This document shows, in pieces, positions 14,408 to 15,492 of a DNA stretch of 15,492 nucleotides. The notes beneath the pieces were generated by a model. It did no database searches, was not told where the DNA came from, and worked only from the letters and a program-made list of their open reading frames with translations. Source of the DNA: Helicobacteraceae bacterium (GTDB taxonomy: Bacteria > Campylobacterota > Campylobacteria > Campylobacterales > Helicobacteraceae); NCBI GenBank assembly GCA_029258405.1, contig JARHYY010000092.1:1-15492 (forward strand), written 5' to 3'. The translations under genes were made by a program, and so were the position numbers. Each line of letters starts with the position of its first letter. Position 1 is the stretch's first letter.

Positions 14408-15492
14408 ATGGAGTTACATACAATCACTAAGAGCTTTAAAAATAAAATCTATCCTGACAAAACAACAACAAACCTTAACCAATCATCAGTGTTATCTACA
14501 GTCAAGCCTATAATATAGTTTTAAATCTACAACAAGAACAATGAAAAAAAACAAAGTTTTGGAAAAAGAGAGAAATTATTTAAAAACTTTACAAATAGAT
14601 TCTAAAGTAAAACAAGTTCTTAAAAATAGAGCACTTAGCTTTAAATCTGTTGTAACACAACAAGCAAGAATCAATGCTCATTATGTTTTAGAGCAAGCCT
14701 TAAAAGATACACAAAATGCTTTTTTAAATTTAAAAATTTCAAACTTGCTAAGCAAAGCTTTATGGAGCAATCAAGGCTATCAAATAAAAGATACAAATAA
14801 TGCTCAATTTAAAATATTTAGACTAATGAATACACCCTTAAAATGCCTTGGTATAGAGAATACCAAAAATGCAAAAACTAATCAAATCATATTCAAAAAG
14901 CAATGATAAATACTTTGTATCTTGTAATGTAACTTATGAACACAAATACAAGATATTAAAAAAGTCATAGACATAGATTAAGTATTAACGATATAGCATT
15001 TAGTTGGAGCATTAATCCCTACACATACTCAATTACTAAATGCTAAAAAAATTAAAGATTTATATCATAAAATTACAAATCAATTAAGCAATGAATTTGA
15101 ATTGATAATAGCTCAATCTTCACAAACTAAGAATATGACTAAAAGAGCAAAGCTAAAAGTGGTTTAAATCACTCTATTTTAATACTTCATTCTATTAATT
15201 TACATAATATCTAGAATATAAGCAAAAACACAATGGGGTAAATTCTTTGTAAAAGTAAATCCATAATACAAGCAAAACTTGTAATGTATGTGGAAATATT
15301 AAAGATAATCTATATATCTGTAGTAATTGCAAAAAAGAAATACATAGGATATAAATGCAAGTTTAAATATCTCACAAAGAGGATTAAAGTCATTCGGGTT
15401 AATAGCCTATGGAGATTATAAAGCTTTTCGTGTAGTTGAGATTACTTATTTGGGCAAGGAAGATATCGCTTCTTTAAGTGGGAGTGATTCAC
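14408..15492 (+). pseudogene. tnpB: Decayed tnpB (IS200/IS605-family RNA-guided nuclease gene)
   Basis: The pieces of a TnpB protein lie in order but in changing frames. The N-terminus ITKSFKNKIYPDK is at 14408-14518, then AYNIVLNLQQEQ near 14503-14540. The longest piece, 14541-14906, holds KDTQNAFLNLK and NNAQFKIFRLMNTPLK. DKYFVSCNVTYEHKYK follows at about 14903-14955, then the RuvC-I-like VIDID strand near 14964-14978. Residues up to the next block are missing. LYHKITNQLSNEFELIIAQS then TKNMTKRAK lies at about 15057-15150. The zinc ribbon TCNVCG...ICSNC is at 15277-15330. RuvC-III-like DINASLNISQRGLK follows one frameshift later. At the RuvC-II position the usual catalytic Glu of (V/I)EDL reads Gln (codon at 15114). 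With at least five frameshifts, an internal deletion and this loss, it cannot make an active nuclease. The frame runs past the right edge. Confidence 0.85.

Noticed and set aside
14541..14906. 121-codon ORF as a stand-alone hypothetical protein
   Set aside because: Its sequence fits the middle of TnpB, and matching TnpB pieces occur before and after it in other frames.

Overview
The window looks like chromosome of a Campylobacterota member, most likely an enterohepatic Helicobacter. The DNA is strongly AT-rich. Rho, HslV, HslU, Era and the Csd6/Pgp2-type peptidoglycan enzyme resemble their Helicobacter counterparts, and a SprA-related HExxH protein typical of the group is present. Species cannot be fixed from the sequence alone. 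No rRNA, tRNA or CRISPR array was seen.

Layout. (1) Positions 1-518 form a gene-poor, decayed strip. It may begin with the last codons of a TnpB-like gene, then holds a strong hairpin, two overlapping protein-like fragments in different frames, and an isolated run of eight G. (2) On the minus strand, 519-1160 encodes a GntR/FCD regulator with its own promoter and a possible autoregulatory inverted repeat. (3) Also on the minus strand, 4445-1291 is a tight four-gene operon: SprA-related putative metalloprotease, truD, a single-domain rhodanese, and a lipoprotein with a long Q/Y/P/N-rich tail. (4) The 4446-4795 gap carries divergent promoters; the rho side has a textbook TTGACA-17-TACAAT promoter and a leader of about 150 nt. 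(5) On the plus strand, 4796-12558 is one long co-directional block: rho, rplI, hslV, hslU, era, csd6/pgp2-like, marC-like, and a compact UvrD/FBH1-like helicase. Gaps are 56 nt or less, and hslV and hslU overlap by 4 nt. (6) A spacer of about 350 nt precedes a DUF3298/RsiV-like lipoprotein (12916-14118). (7) From about 14200 to the right edge lies a decayed IS200/IS605-family element: a badly frameshifted tnpB with a recognisable N-terminus, RuvC pieces and a four-cysteine zinc ribbon, and perhaps a scrap of tnpA.

The plus-strand block joins transcription termination (Rho), translation and ribosome assembly (bL9, Era), regulated proteolysis (HslUV), cell-wall trimming (Csd6) and DNA repair or recombination (helicase). 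From memory, rplI-hslV-hslU-era-csd6 matches H. pylori HP0514-HP0518, which lies next to the cag pathogenicity island, with rho (HP0550) near the far side of that island. Here rho sits directly against rplI and the block continues into marC and a helicase.

I see no clear new multi-gene system. The points most worth a second look are the HslV propeptide, the prion-like lipoprotein tail with its in-frame 26-bp DNA repeat, the G8 tract in the left remnant, the rho leader, the GntR regulator that seems to have lost its metal ligands, and TnpB debris possibly at both edges.
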